A stretch of 64,000 nucleotides of DNA from Archangium violaceum Cb vi76 (lineage in GTDB: Bacteria; Myxococcota; Myxococcia; Myxococcales; Myxococcaceae): assembly GCF_000733295.1 (NCBI RefSeq), contig NZ_JPMI01000177.1, forward strand, positions 1-64,000, given 5' to 3'. The stretch's first letter is position 1. Each line of letters opens with the position of its first letter. Below the pieces are notes generated by a model. It saw nothing but the letters and a program-made list of their open reading frames with translations, had not been told where the DNA came from and did no database searches. The position numbers and the translations under genes are program-made. Below are positions 47,764-56,804 of this stretch, in pieces.

Positions 47764-50700
47764 TGCCAGCGGTGAAGCACCTGGACCCGGTGTTGGGCGT
47801 GGACATCCACTTCATCATCACTCCGCCCGGGCCGGTGGTGCCCATTCCCCATCCGCACATCGGAATCGTGTTCGACCCGTTCGACTACCTGCCCATCATC
47901 GGGGCGACGGTGGTGGTGAACGGGCTGCCGAGAGCACAGGCGGGCACGGGCGGGCGCACGCTGCCGCCGCACTTCCCGATTGGAGGCGTCTTCGCCAAAC
48001 CTCCGGGGAACGAGAACGAGACGTTCATGGGCAGCTCCACCGTGGTGGTGGAGGACGAGCCCTTCACGTACATGCTGCTGCCGGTGCTCAGCTGCCAGGA
48101 CATCGGCATGCCGTCGCCGCCGCGCAAGAAGGGGCCGAGCGCGAAGACGTTGCAGTTGCCCACCTCCATCGCGCTGTCCATTCCCGCGGGGCCGCCCGTC
48201 ATCGTGGGAGGACCGCCCACCATCTCCATGTCGGGGCTGATGGGGAAGGTGGCGATGGCGGGCCTGCTCAAGGGCCTGAAGAAGCTGCGCAAGCTGCAGA
48301 AGGGCAGCCGGAAGATGAAGGCCCTGTCCCAGCGAATCCACCGCAAGGTGGCGCGGGTGATGGACAAGGCGGGGCTGGGCCCGCGCGCCCGTGACAAGGT
48401 GCACAAGGCCATCTGCACGCTGACGGGCCACCCGGTGGACGTGGTGACGGGGCGGGTGGTGACGGAGGTGACGGACTGGGAGTTGCCAGGGCCCATTCCG
48501 TTGCGCTTCACACGCCACTACTCCTCCAGCCTGGGGTGGCGGAACACGGGGATGGGGTACGGGTGGAACCACTCGCTGGACCTCGCCGTCTGGGAGGAAG
48601 CGGGGCGGGTGGTGTACCGGGCGGAGGATGGGCGGGAGATTGAATTCGATACCACGGCGCTTCCCAAACAGCGGCTGGAGGTGGGGGCGGAGCTGTACGC
48701 GCCCATGGACCGGCTGACGCTGCGGCGGTTGGGGGAGCGGCGCTGGGAGGTGGAGTCGGCGGAGGGCCTCACGCACGAGCTGCGGGGAGTGCCGGGAGAG
48801 GCTCGGCCGGGGCTGTGCCGGGTGGTGCGCACGCGCAACCGGGCGGGGCACTCGGTGGAGTACGAGTACGACGGACCAGGCCACCTGAGGTGGGTGAGGG
48901 ACAGCGCGGGCCGGCGGGTGCTCTTCGAGTGCGACGCGGCGGGACACCTCCTGCGTGTCGCGCTGCCGCACCCGAGAGAGCCGGGGCAGATAACGCACAA
49001 CCACTACGTGTACTCGGAGGCGGGACACCTGCTGGAGGCGCGGGACGCCCTGGGCCACGCCCTGCGCTACGCCTACGAGGGCGGGCTGCTGGTGCGGGAG
49101 ACGGACAGGACGGGCCTCTCCTTCCACTTCGAATACGACGGCCAGGGCCCGGACGCCTGGTGCGTGCGCACGTGGGGGGACGGCGGCATCTTCGATCACC
49201 GGCTGCGCTACGACCGGCAGGCGCGCATCACCGAGGTGACGGACTCGCTGGGCCACACCACCACGTACGAGTCGGACGGGCGGGGCGTGGTGGTGAACGA
49301 GGTGGACGCGCTGGGGGGGGAGAAGCGCAAGGAGTACGACGAGGCGCTGCGGCTGGTGTCGGAGACGGACGCGCTGGGCCACACCACCTTCTACGAGTAC
49401 GACGCACGCGGCAATTGCGCGAAGGTGGTGGGGCCGGACGGGGCCTCGGTGGCGGTGCGTTACAACGCCCACGACCTGCCCGAGGAGGCCACTGACGCCA
49501 ACGGCGGCACCTGGCGCTGGCGCTATGACGTGCGTGGCCAGCTCTTGGCGGAGACAAACCCGCTGGAGGAGACGCGGCGCTACGAGTACGCGAACGGCCT
49601 GCGGGTAGCGGAGGTGGGCGCGGGCGGCGAGCGGACGGAGTACGGATACGACGCGCAGTGCAACCTCACCCGCGTCCGCCTGCCCACGGGAGGGCAGGTA
49701 CGCCTGGAGTACGACCGGCGGGGCCGGAGGGTTTCCGTACGGGACGCGCGCGGTGGAGAGCAGCGGGTGCGGTACGACCTGCTGGACAGACAGGTGCGGG
49801 TGGAGGGACCTGGCCACGACGTATGGGAGGGCCGCTACGACGCGGAGGGCAACCTCCTGGAGGAGAGGGGCCCGCTGCGCCGGGTGAGCCTGGGCTACGA
49901 GGGCTTCCACTGGCCCGCCTGGCGTGAGGAGGCTGGCACCCGCCTGAGCTGGCGCCATGACACCGAGGGCCGGCTGGTGGAGGTGAAGAACGAGGTGGGC
50001 GAGCTGTACCGCTTCACCCGGGACGAGCTGGGTCGAGTGGTGCGCGAGGAGGGCTTCGACGGGGCCGCGTGGCATTACCAGTACGACGCGGCCGGGCGGC
50101 TGTCACAGGCCACCCAGCCCAGCGGTCGGACACGGCGGCTCTCCTACGACGAGGCCGGGCGGTTGATGCGGGTGGAGTACAGCGATGGCACCAGCCACGC
50201 CTTCCGCTACCGGGCAGACGGATCCCTGGTGGAGGCGGAGAACGAGTGGGGCACGGTGGCCCTGACGAGGGACGCCTTGGGACGGGTGGTGGCCGAGAAG
50301 CAGGCGGACGGGGAGGTGACGTCGCGCTACTCGCCATCCGGCCACCGCGTGGAGGTGGAGAGCAGCCTGGGAGCGCACCAGAAGCTGCTGCGGGACGCAC
50401 TCGGGACGGTAAGGGGAGTGACGTACACCTCACCCGGCAGGCCAGAGTGGGCGGTCCGCATGGAGCGGGATGCGGGCGGGCTGGAGGTGTCGCGGTGGAT
50501 GCCGGGCGGGGTGGTTGCAACCTGGAAGCACGACGAGGCTGGCCTCCCAACGGAGCGGCGCACCCTGGTGGGCGGTGGAACGGTGGCCCAACGCACCTGG
50601 CGCTGGCGCCCCGAGGGGCAGATGGCGGCCATGTCGGACGCGGCGCACGGCCATACCGAGTACCTCCATGACGCCTGGGGGCGGCTGGTGGGAGAGCGAA

Positions 50701-51827
50701 GGCCCGACGGCAGCATCCAGCACCGCACCATGGACACGGTGGGCAATCTCTACCGTCACCCCGGGATGAAAGACAGGCGCTACGGCCCGGGTGGGCGGCT
50801 GCAGGAAGCAGACGGCACCCGCTACACCCATGACGCCGATGGCAACCTGACGGAGAAGCACACGCCCGAGGGAACCTGGCGCTATGGCTGGAATGGAGCG
50901 GGCCTGCTCTCCGAGGTGCATCGGCCGGATGGAGTGCGCGTGCACCTGCAGTATGACGCACTGGCCCGGCGCACGCGGAAGGTGGTACTGGAGGCGGAAG
51001 GCCAGACAGCCCCCGAGCGCGAGGTGCGCTTCGTATGGGACGGGCACGTCCCCCTGCACGAGGTGGCCTCCGCCGAAGACGTCACCACCTGGCTGTTCGA
51101 GCCGGAGAGCTTCGCCCCACTGGTCAGGGAGGACGCCACCGGGCGATACGCCGTGGTGACGGACCACCTGGGCGCTCCCACCGAGATGTATGACGAGTTG
51201 GGGCAACTCGCCTGGCGGATGCAACTGGACACCTTCGGCGTGGGCAAGGCCGACGTGTCCCTCCAGCAGTGCCCCTGGCGTTGGCCGGGACAGTACGAGG
51301 ACGAAGAGACAGGCCTCCTCTACAACCGCTTCCGCTACTACGATCCGTATGCTGGACGCTACATCAGCCAGGACCCGCTAGGGCTGGAGGCTGGCCCCAG
51401 CCTCTACGGTTACCCCGAGGACCCGCTCTCCGCCATCGATCCCCTGGGTCTGGCCAAGAAAAAGTGTGGTGCCCCCAATAAAGACAAGGGCGAGTACGGC
51501 CAGGTTGGAGGACATCATGTCCACGCAAAGGCTGGGTTCCGGGGTCTTGCCGGGTACAATCCCAACAAAGGATTCAGCATCAGCCAGGACTTCATGAAAA
51601 AGAATGGATGGGTGCATGAGGACATGACGAAAAAGCAACGGCAACTGTTCGACGCGCTCCATTCAAGTGGACGACCCAATTCGCTCAGAGAGCACACCCG
51701 TATAGCCGTGGAATCTCTCATTGCAGGGGGTGCTCCCGCCAAGGAAGCACGCTCGCTTGTCGCGGAATCACTGCTAAATCTGAGGGCTCAGGGAGTCCGA
51801 GCACCAAGTCGGATACCTTGGAACTAA
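47760..51827 (+). CDS. PAAR-like/Rhs polymorphic toxin with C-terminal HNH-type (GHH) nuclease domain
   Basis: 1355 residues from ATG 47760 (GGGAGGG upstream). Residues 1-~150 are a PAAR-like/DUF4150-type spike with membrane-like patches (IGATVVVNGLPRAQAG, TFMGSSTVVVEDEPF). From ~222 (GHPVDVVTGRVVTEVTDW, DUF6531) a long array of YD/RHS repeats forms the shell, closing with RYYDPYAGRYISQDPLGLEA and the self-cleavage motif PEDPLSAIDPLGL at ~1223. The last ~125 residues are a separate domain: VGGHHVHAKAGFRGLAGYN, FSISQDFMKKNGWVHEDMTK, RPNSLREHTRIAVESLI, RAPSRIPWN. The HH with downstream His fits GHH-type HNH/Endo VII toxins, thus a nuclease. Base composition becomes visibly more A/T-rich exactly in this tip. 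Confidence 0.93.
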   Translation: MMPAVKHLDPVLGVDIHFIITPPGPVVPIPHPHIGIVFDPFDYLPIIGATVVVNGLPRAQAGTGGRTLPPHFPIGGVFAKPPGNENETFMGSSTVVVEDEPFTYMLLPVLSCQDIGMPSPPRKKGPSAKTLQLPTSIALSIPAGPPVIVGGPPTISMSGLMGKVAMAGLLKGLKKLRKLQKGSRKMKALSQRIHRKVARVMDKAGLGPRARDKVHKAICTLTGHPVDVVTGRVVTEVTDWELPGPIPLRFTRHYSSSLGWRNTGMGYGWNHSLDLAVWEEAGRVVYRAEDGREIEFDTTALPKQRLEVGAELYAPMDRLTLRRLGERRWEVESAEGLTHELRGVPGEARPGLCRVVRTRNRAGHSVEYEYDGPGHLRWVRDSAGRRVLFECDAAGHLLRVALPHPREPGQITHNHYVYSEAGHLLEARDALGHALRYAYEGGLLVRETDRTGLSFHFEYDGQGPDAWCVRTWGDGGIFDHRLRYDRQARITEVTDSLGHTTTYESDGRGVVVNEVDALGGEKRKEYDEALRLVSETDALGHTTFYEYDARGNCAKVVGPDGASVAVRYNAHDLPEEATDANGGTWRWRYDVRGQLLAETNPLEETRRYEYANGLRVAEVGAGGERTEYGYDAQCNLTRVRLPTGGQVRLEYDRRGRRVSVRDARGGEQRVRYDLLDRQVRVEGPGHDVWEGRYDAEGNLLEERGPLRRVSLGYEGFHWPAWREEAGTRLSWRHDTEGRLVEVKNEVGELYRFTRDELGRVVREEGFDGAAWHYQYDAAGRLSQATQPSGRTRRLSYDEAGRLMRVEYSDGTSHAFRYRADGSLVEAENEWGTVALTRDALGRVVAEKQADGEVTSRYSPSGHRVEVESSLGAHQKLLRDALGTVRGVTYTSPGRPEWAVRMERDAGGLEVSRWMPGGVVATWKHDEAGLPTERRTLVGGGTVAQRTWRWRPEGQMAAMSDAAHGHTEYLHDAWGRLVGERRPDGSIQHRTMDTVGNLYRHPGMKDRRYGPGGRLQEADGTRYTHDADGNLTEKHTPEGTWRYGWNGAGLLSEVHRPDGVRVHLQYDALARRTRKVVLEAEGQTAPEREVRFVWDGHVPLHEVASAEDVTTWLFEPESFAPLVREDATGRYAVVTDHLGAPTEMYDELGQLAWRMQLDTFGVGKADVSLQQCPWRWPGQYEDEETGLLYNRFRYYDPYAGRYISQDPLGLEAGPSLYGYPEDPLSAIDPLGLAKKKCGAPNKDKGEYGQVGGHHVHAKAGFRGLAGYNPNKGFSISQDFMKKNGWVHEDMTKKQRQLFDALHSSGRPNSLREHTRIAVESLIAGGAPAKEARSLVAESLLNLRAQGVRAPSRIPWN

Positions 51828-51890
51828 CATCCAACCTTTTTCTGGAGCGCGCTCCAGGAACAAACAAGATTCACCCAGGGGAGAAGAGCA

Positions 51891-52238
51891 ATGGAAGATC
51901 CGGCACTCGAGGCATTCGGGAAGCTTTTGATGACGCGCGTTCGCGATGAATCCATCGAACAATGGGATGGCCTCATTGCTGGACAATTGAAGGGAAGCAC
52001 CGCCGCAAGAGTAAAGGAATTACTAGCTGGCTGGAGCGATGAGCAACGGGCAGTGCTGAATGCCTTGGTGCCTGCGATCGTTGACACGACATTGCATCAC
52101 CTGCTCTGGACCATTGAACAAGAGCAGACCGTATCCTTATCGATGAGCGAGGGCCCGCAACTTCGGGATGTGAGCGATGGCCTTGCTGGCGACCTCATTG
52201 GATGGAAGAAGCGATACAGTAAGCAACGAGACTTTTGA
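51891..52238 (+). CDS. Probable cognate immunity protein of the Rhs toxin
   Basis: 115 residues from ATG 51891 (GGGGAGAAG upstream), 63 bases after the toxin. Cytoplasmic and mainly helical: FGKLLMTRVRDESIEQWDGL, AARVKELLAGWSDEQRAVL, TTLHHLLWTIEQEQTVSLSM, LRDVSDGLAGDLIGW. Size, position and lower G+C match cognate immunity genes. Part of its coding sequence (residues ~23-39) is repeated as a fragment at 53072-53121. From memory, similar proteins follow GHH-type toxins in other proteobacteria; the family name is not certain. Confidence 0.75.
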   Translation: MEDPALEAFGKLLMTRVRDESIEQWDGLIAGQLKGSTAARVKELLAGWSDEQRAVLNALVPAIVDTTLHHLLWTIEQEQTVSLSMSEGPQLRDVSDGLAGDLIGWKKRYSKQRDF

Positions 52239-52396
52239 AACGAGCCCCTCCTGCCCGCGCGCAACGCGGGCAACATGCCTTCAACCTTTCACCGGCGGCC
52301 AGGGCCTCGGGTCTCGTCTCGAGAAGGGTACGCCCGGACGTATGGAGAGTCTGATACGGTTTCACACGGTGGCCGGTACTGAATCCCGGAGAGCAC

Positions 52397-53065
52397 ATGC
52401 GATTGACGACTGTTACGATGATGGCCAGCGAGGCGGCGGCACCTCCCGCCAACAAGGGATTCAGGGCGCTCACCCATCACGTCACGGAGCTCTTCACGCA
52501 TTTTCTGCCCAAAGGCTATACCTTGGACGGAAGCGGCCGGGTCACGGCGACGTGCGGTCCCCGCGGCTCGGAGCCGCAGTACATGCGGGCTCTTGGTACT
52601 TCCAACTTCTTCGCCGAGAACTTCGACTTCAAGAAATTCTATGGCTCGCGCGGGGAAACACGCGACCAGATGACCCTCGAGACCTTGAGGGATTCATTAT
52701 CGTCCATCGCTCGGATGCACGGTGACAACCCCGCGGTCGTTGAGCCCATTGTCGAAGCGGCTCGAAAAGTCTCTGACTCCGGGTTTCAGCTGATGCTGCC
52801 CGTGAAAAAACTCTCGAAGACATGTCGGGAACGGAAATTCCGTATCCAGGTCAGCCGTTGTTTGAACAGGGATTCAGGTGAAGCCTGGCTTGCGGAGTTG
52901 TTCGACCCGGCCGGCTCCAAGCGCGACGAAAAGTGGGTGACCGATCGGACCGGCTCTCTGGATATGCGGGAGCATTTCCGAGAAGCGCAGTTCGAAGGCG
53001 GGACGTACAAGGTATTCGATCGGTTCGACAAAGTGATTTTCGAATGGAGGACTCCCGAGGGCTGA
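52397..53065 (+). CDS. Immunity-like orphan protein B, unknown family
   Basis: 222 residues from ATG 52397 (ATG 52421 also possible). Soluble; mixed alpha/beta (FRALTHHVTELFTHFLPKG, FNFFAENFDFKKFYGSRGE read as FFAENFDFKKFYGSRGE, ARKVSDSGFQLMLPVKKL, YKVFDRFDKVIFEWRTPEG). No motif was recognised. It lies in the A/T-richer segment after the Rhs toxin between two immunity-type genes, so an orphan immunity role is inferred. The stop is followed within seven bases by a duplicated fragment of the upstream immunity gene. Confidence 0.6.
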   Translation: MRLTTVTMMASEAAAPPANKGFRALTHHVTELFTHFLPKGYTLDGSGRVTATCGPRGSEPQYMRALGTSNFFAENFDFKKFYGSRGETRDQMTLETLRDSLSSIARMHGDNPAVVEPIVEAARKVSDSGFQLMLPVKKLSKTCRERKFRIQVSRCLNRDSGEAWLAELFDPAGSKRDEKWVTDRTGSLDMREHFREAQFEGGTYKVFDRFDKVIFEWRTPEG

Positions 53066-53071
53066 CTGTGA

Positions 53072-53121
53072 GAACAATGGGATGGCCTCATTGCTGGACA
53101 ATTGAAGGCAAACACCGCCGC
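53072..53121 (+). repeat. Duplicated fragment of the Rhs immunity gene
   Basis: 37 bases at 53072-53108 are identical to 51957-51993 in the cognate immunity gene, followed by 13 further bases with two mismatches to 52006. It encodes part of IEQWDGLIAGQLKGSTAA but is a remnant without start or continuation. Confidence 0.95.
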
Positions 53122-53152
53122 GACACCCCCACCTCTAGCTCCAGGAGATGTC

Positions 53153-53701
53153 ATGCCACTCTTCACCATGTACGGGCACGACAACGATCTGAGCTTCTTC
53201 AAGGATCGAAATGATGTGAAGCGGTGTTCGTCCTGCGGATTATTGGTAGCCAAGTGGGAAGAGGATCTCGGCGTCGTATCCATCCCGCGGCGCTTACGGC
53301 ATGACGTGTCGAGCAGCTACGATGGTGTCTTTGTAGTGTCAGGGCGCTTCCGCGATGTCTATGAGCGTACCGGTTTAACGGGTCTGGAATTCACTCCGCT
53401 CACTGGCGACCATTTCGCGCTGAGGGCGACCCATACCGTGGTTTTCGACTCGGCCAGGCGCGGGACGCGATTCATCAAGAAATGTGATGCATGCGGCCAG
53501 TATGAATCGGTGGCAGGCGCAGCCCCAGCGTTCTTGGTGGATGGCGAGACGATCGGCGAGCTGGCATTTGCACGCACGGACTTGGAGTTTGGGTCCGGAG
53601 ATGAGAAGGCTCCGGTGTTTGTCTGCGGAGCTCGTGCTGCCGAGGCGCTCCGAGGGGCGAAGCTGAAGGGGATGGACTTGGAGAAGGTTGAAGGCACATG
53701 A
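53153..53701 (+). CDS. Double-CXXCG family protein (immunity-type)
   Basis: 182 residues from ATG 53153 with AGGAG upstream. Two CXXCG zinc knuckles, VKRCSSCGLLV (residues ~22-31) and IKKCDACGQYE (near 109-118), flank a beta domain (GVFVVSGRFRDVYERTGLTG, FALRATHTVVFDSA). This is the myxobacterial paralogous double-CXXCG family (TIGR02264/Gmx_para_CXXCG), several members of which I recall as immunity partners of lipoprotein toxins (SitI-type); no toxin for it is visible here. Its 5' flank is a scrap of the Rhs immunity gene. The stop nearly abuts the next gene. Confidence 0.8.
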   Translation: MPLFTMYGHDNDLSFFKDRNDVKRCSSCGLLVAKWEEDLGVVSIPRRLRHDVSSSYDGVFVVSGRFRDVYERTGLTGLEFTPLTGDHFALRATHTVVFDSARRGTRFIKKCDACGQYESVAGAAPAFLVDGETIGELAFARTDLEFGSGDEKAPVFVCGARAAEALRGAKLKGMDLEKVEGT

Positions 53702-53702
53702 A

Positions 53703-54188
53703 ATGGAAGCCATCGTAAGCGTTCAACAACACCCCATGGAGCTTCCCTTCATGAGAGTGTCAATCGGGCAGATCTACACAAAACCCGGTGTGAGCTTTCC
53801 TTTTTCACATCAAATGCAACGTTGGCTGGGAGACGAACTATCGTCTGCCACCAACGCTGCTGCCGATTTCGAAAAGAAGTATGGCACCGGATTCAACCTT
53901 GTGGTCCGCGTCAGTGCGGACACACAAATATCGGATAATCAGATAAAAGGACCGACCGTCTTCAAGAGAGACAAGGATGTAGAATTCACCGTGTTTCTTC
54001 CTTTCGATGTCATTGTCTCGTCGGCGGGAGGATGCCGCGTTGCCGTGGAGTATCTGCTGGGCGGAATCCGCTCGGTCTTCCAGCAGGCTGGCATCGACCC
54101 CGGAAAGTTGGACGAAAAAAAGGCGCTCATTCTCGAGCACCTCTGTTCGGATCCAACGATGCTCACCATGCCTTGGCCATACGTTTGA
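53703..54188 (+). CDS. Immunity-like orphan protein D, unknown family
   Basis: 161 residues from ATG 53703 (GAAGG eight to twelve bases upstream), one base after the stop of the double-CXXCG gene. Soluble, mixed alpha/beta: FPFSHQMQRWLGDELSSATN, FNLVVRVSADTQISDNQIKG, EFTVFLPFDVIVSSAGGCRV, YLLGGIRSVFQQAGIDPGKL. No domain recognised. It shares the lower G+C of the cluster and probably the same transcript as the double-CXXCG gene; partner or orphan immunity role is inferred. Confidence 0.62.
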   Translation: MEAIVSVQQHPMELPFMRVSIGQIYTKPGVSFPFSHQMQRWLGDELSSATNAAADFEKKYGTGFNLVVRVSADTQISDNQIKGPTVFKRDKDVEFTVFLPFDVIVSSAGGCRVAVEYLLGGIRSVFQQAGIDPGKLDEKKALILEHLCSDPTMLTMPWPYV

Positions 54189-54332
54189 CGGCATCGAGCA
54201 AGCTCGGTGAAGGCCCTCATTGAGGGAGAGAACCTCTACTCGAACCTGCCCCGGCAGCCCGGCCCTACACATCGGTCTTGAAGAAATGACCCGGCTTCCG
54301 CCCACCCGGGTCCCGACCCCGCGCGGAGCCGT

Positions 54333-55310
54333 CTACCTGCCGCCGCGCTTCCTCACGGCCTTCTTGGGGCGGCACAGGGGATTCGGCTTCTTGTCCACGG
54401 AGGCGAGCTGGAACGAGCGCTTGCCATTGCAGGCCACGCGGAACTCGGGGTTCTCCTCCTTGGGCACGCGGAACGTCCTGGCCTTCGCGCCGCGCAGCAA
54501 CTGGTGCTGCCACCACACCTTCGCCCGATCCTTCCCGTACATGCCCGCGCCGCACTCGAGGTACGGCAGACGGCCCAGCACCGGCGTGAAGGACGGCGCA
54601 TGCACCCCCTCCACGAGCCGGGTGCCGAAGAAGACGCGGCCCTCGTAGCGCACGAAGCCGCAGCCGAGCTCCTCGTACCCCTGCCCATCCCCGCGCGGCA
54701 CGGCGACGAAGGCGGGCAGCTCCGGGCGCTCGGTGTGGTTGAGGTAGAAGAAGCGCGCGTCCCGCGGCCGGCAGTCCGCGTCCACCTCGAAGGTCTCCGC
54801 GTCCGCCAGGTCCACGCGCGTGAGCACGTCGGCGCGCTGGCCGTTGGGCTCGTCCACCTGGTCCTCCGCGCTCAGCGGCCGGCCCCAGTAGATGCTGGTG
54901 GCGTAGCGGAAGTAGCCGCAGCCGATGGGACGGAAGGAGTCCGGCGCGAAGGGCACCGGCGGACGGTTCTTCAGCGGGCGCTGCAACAGCAGCGTGCAGC
55001 CCCGGCGCACCCGGCGGCCATCCGCGTAGAAGCCCTGCCCCAGCGGCCGGAGCATGCCCTCGCCGTTGCCCACCTGCGTGTCGCCACAGTGGGTGATCTC
55101 CGGCTCGAGGGCTGAAACGGGAGGAGTCAGGGAGGAAGCGGGCACGGGGGCGGCCTCGGCCGGGCTCGCGGTGGACGCGGGGCCGGGCTCCAGAGCGGGC
55201 TCCGGAGGGCTCGCGTCCTGGGCGCGCGCGGCCGGGCCCATGACCAGCGCTCCGAGCAGGAGTGCCAGGGGGGCCCCAAGCCGCTTCGAAAAATACCTCG
55301 TGCTTCCCAT
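54333..55310 (-). CDS. Secreted DKNYY-like repeat protein
   Basis: 325 residues with signal peptide (LALLLGALVMGPAARAQ). After an Ala/Pro/Glu linker, a cysteine-containing repeat domain shows at least three DKNYY-type units, each a short-residue Tyr/Phe-rich strand ending in an aromatic pair and followed by a TF(E/R)V strand: YFRYATSIYWGRPL...ETFEVDADCRPRDARFFYLN, GFVRYEGRVFFGTRLV...SFTPV, AGMYGKDRAKVWWQHQLL...RTFRVP. DKNYY proteins have unknown function. The tail is strongly basic (KKAVRKRGGR). Seven or more cysteines may be disulfide-bonded. It ends about 145 bases from the convergent orphan immunity gene. Confidence 0.75.
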   Translation of the reverse strand: MGSTRYFSKRLGAPLALLLGALVMGPAARAQDASPPEPALEPGPASTASPAEAAPVPASSLTPPVSALEPEITHCGDTQVGNGEGMLRPLGQGFYADGRRVRRGCTLLLQRPLKNRPPVPFAPDSFRPIGCGYFRYATSIYWGRPLSAEDQVDEPNGQRADVLTRVDLADAETFEVDADCRPRDARFFYLNHTERPELPAFVAVPRGDGQGYEELGCGFVRYEGRVFFGTRLVEGVHAPSFTPVLGRLPYLECGAGMYGKDRAKVWWQHQLLRGAKARTFRVPKEENPEFRVACNGKRSFQLASVDKKPNPLCRPKKAVRKRGGR

Positions 55311-55410
55311 GGGGGCGCATCATGGCGCGTCTGGGGCCCGGGAGCGAAGAATCCCTTGGTCCGGAAGGCGCCGCCCGGGAGCCCGGAGGGGAGGCGAGCG
55401 GGAGCCGGGC

Positions 55411-56778
55411 TCAGGAGGCGGCGTCGGCCTCGGTGACGACGCGGCCGGGGGCGAAGAGGGCGAGCGACAGGGCGGCGGCGCCAGCGAGGGAGGCGATGAC
55501 GGCGAAGCGTACGGGGAAGCCGGGAGGAACGAGCTCCAGGGCGGCGAGGGTGAAGGAGCCGCCGAGCATACGGGTGGCGTAGACGGCGCTGGTGACCATG
55601 CCGCGGTGGTGCCAGGGGGCGCGCGTCTGGGGCCCGAGCAGGGAGGTGGAGGCCGCGGGCCCGAGGCCCAGTCCCATCAGCCCGAGGCTGACGAAGGCGG
55701 CGGGGGTGCCCCAGTCCCGGGAGACGGCGAGTGCGAGCAGGCAGGCTCCCCCCAGACAGAGGGCGAAGCCACCTCCGGCGCTCGCCCGGAGGCCGCCGCG
55801 CAGGAAGACTCGGACGCCGAAGGTGGAGCCACAGGCCCATCCGCCGAGCAGCGGCACCAGGGCGAGTCCGGCCAGGAGGGGGGTATGGCCCTCGCGCCCG
55901 GTCATCCACAGGGGGACGAGGGCGGTGGTGGTGTAGAGCAGGGCGCCACCGAGCACCCCGCCGAGCACGCCACAGAGGACGGTGCGATCGCGCAGGAGCG
56001 CGAGGGGAACGAGCGGGGAGGGAGAGGAGCGCTGCTGGCGCACGACGGTGGCGAGCCCCACGCAGGCGGCGAGGGCCAGGGACAGGCGGAGGGCGGAGGA
56101 GCCACCGCGCTCGAGGGCGAAGAGGAGCAGTCCGAGGGAGACGCCGGTGAGGGCGGGCCCCCAGACATCGACGCGGGAAGAGGAGCGGGCAGGGTCCCGG
56201 TAGGAGGCGTGGAGCAGGGCGAGCGCAAGCAGGCCGACGGGGACGTTGACGAGGAAGGCCCAACGCCACGAGGCGTGCATGACGAGCCAGCCGCCGATGA
56301 GGGGCCCGACGACGGTGGCGGCGCCCCAGGCCCCGGTGAAGAGGCCCTGGACGGCGGCGCGCTCGCGCAGGGTGTAGAGGTCGGCGCTGATGGTCATGGT
56401 GGTGGGCTGGAGCGCGCCGGCGCCGAGCCCCTGCACCACCCGGAAGGCGATGAGGGCGGGGACGGATTGAGCGAAGCCGCAGAGGGCGGAGCCGAGGAGG
56501 AAGAGGCCCATGCCGGCGGAGAAGACGGGCTTGCGGCCGAGGTGATCCGCGAGCTTGCCGAAGAGGAGGATGCCGAGGGTGGAGGCGAAGAGGTAGGAGG
56601 AGAAGACCCAGGAGTAGAGGTGCTGGCCGCCGAGCTCCTGGGTGAGGGTGGGCATGGCGCTGGTGACGACGGTGGCCTCGAAGGCGGAGACGACGAGGCC
56701 GAGCAGCACGGCGGTGGTGGCCATGCGCCGGGCGGTGCCGGGGAGGGCGGCGGGCTGAAGCCCGGGGGAGGCGTCCAT
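55411..56778 (-). CDS. MFS multidrug exporter (DHA2-like)
   Basis: 455 residues from ATG 56778; GGAGGAG stands about 13 bases upstream. Fourteen hydrophobic segments are likely. Motif A is GKLADHLGRKPVFSAG (between helices 2 and 3), motif B IAFRVVQGLGAGALQPTT with an Arg, and motif C FTGAWGAATVVGPLIGGWLV, the proton antiport signature of the 14-helix DHA2 family. Substrate: unknown hydrophobic compounds. It is divergent from a LysR regulator with two LysR-box palindromes between them, so expression is inducible. Confidence 0.94.
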   Translation of the reverse strand: MDASPGLQPAALPGTARRMATTAVLLGLVVSAFEATVVTSAMPTLTQELGGQHLYSWVFSSYLFASTLGILLFGKLADHLGRKPVFSAGMGLFLLGSALCGFAQSVPALIAFRVVQGLGAGALQPTTMTISADLYTLRERAAVQGLFTGAWGAATVVGPLIGGWLVMHASWRWAFLVNVPVGLLALALLHASYRDPARSSSRVDVWGPALTGVSLGLLLFALERGGSSALRLSLALAACVGLATVVRQQRSSPSPLVPLALLRDRTVLCGVLGGVLGGALLYTTTALVPLWMTGREGHTPLLAGLALVPLLGGWACGSTFGVRVFLRGGLRASAGGGFALCLGGACLLALAVSRDWGTPAAFVSLGLMGLGLGPAASTSLLGPQTRAPWHHRGMVTSAVYATRMLGGSFTLAALELVPPGFPVRFAVIASLAGAAALSLALFAPGRVVTEADAAS

Positions 56779-56804
56779 GAGGAAGGAGTACTCCTCCGGG
56801 GAGC

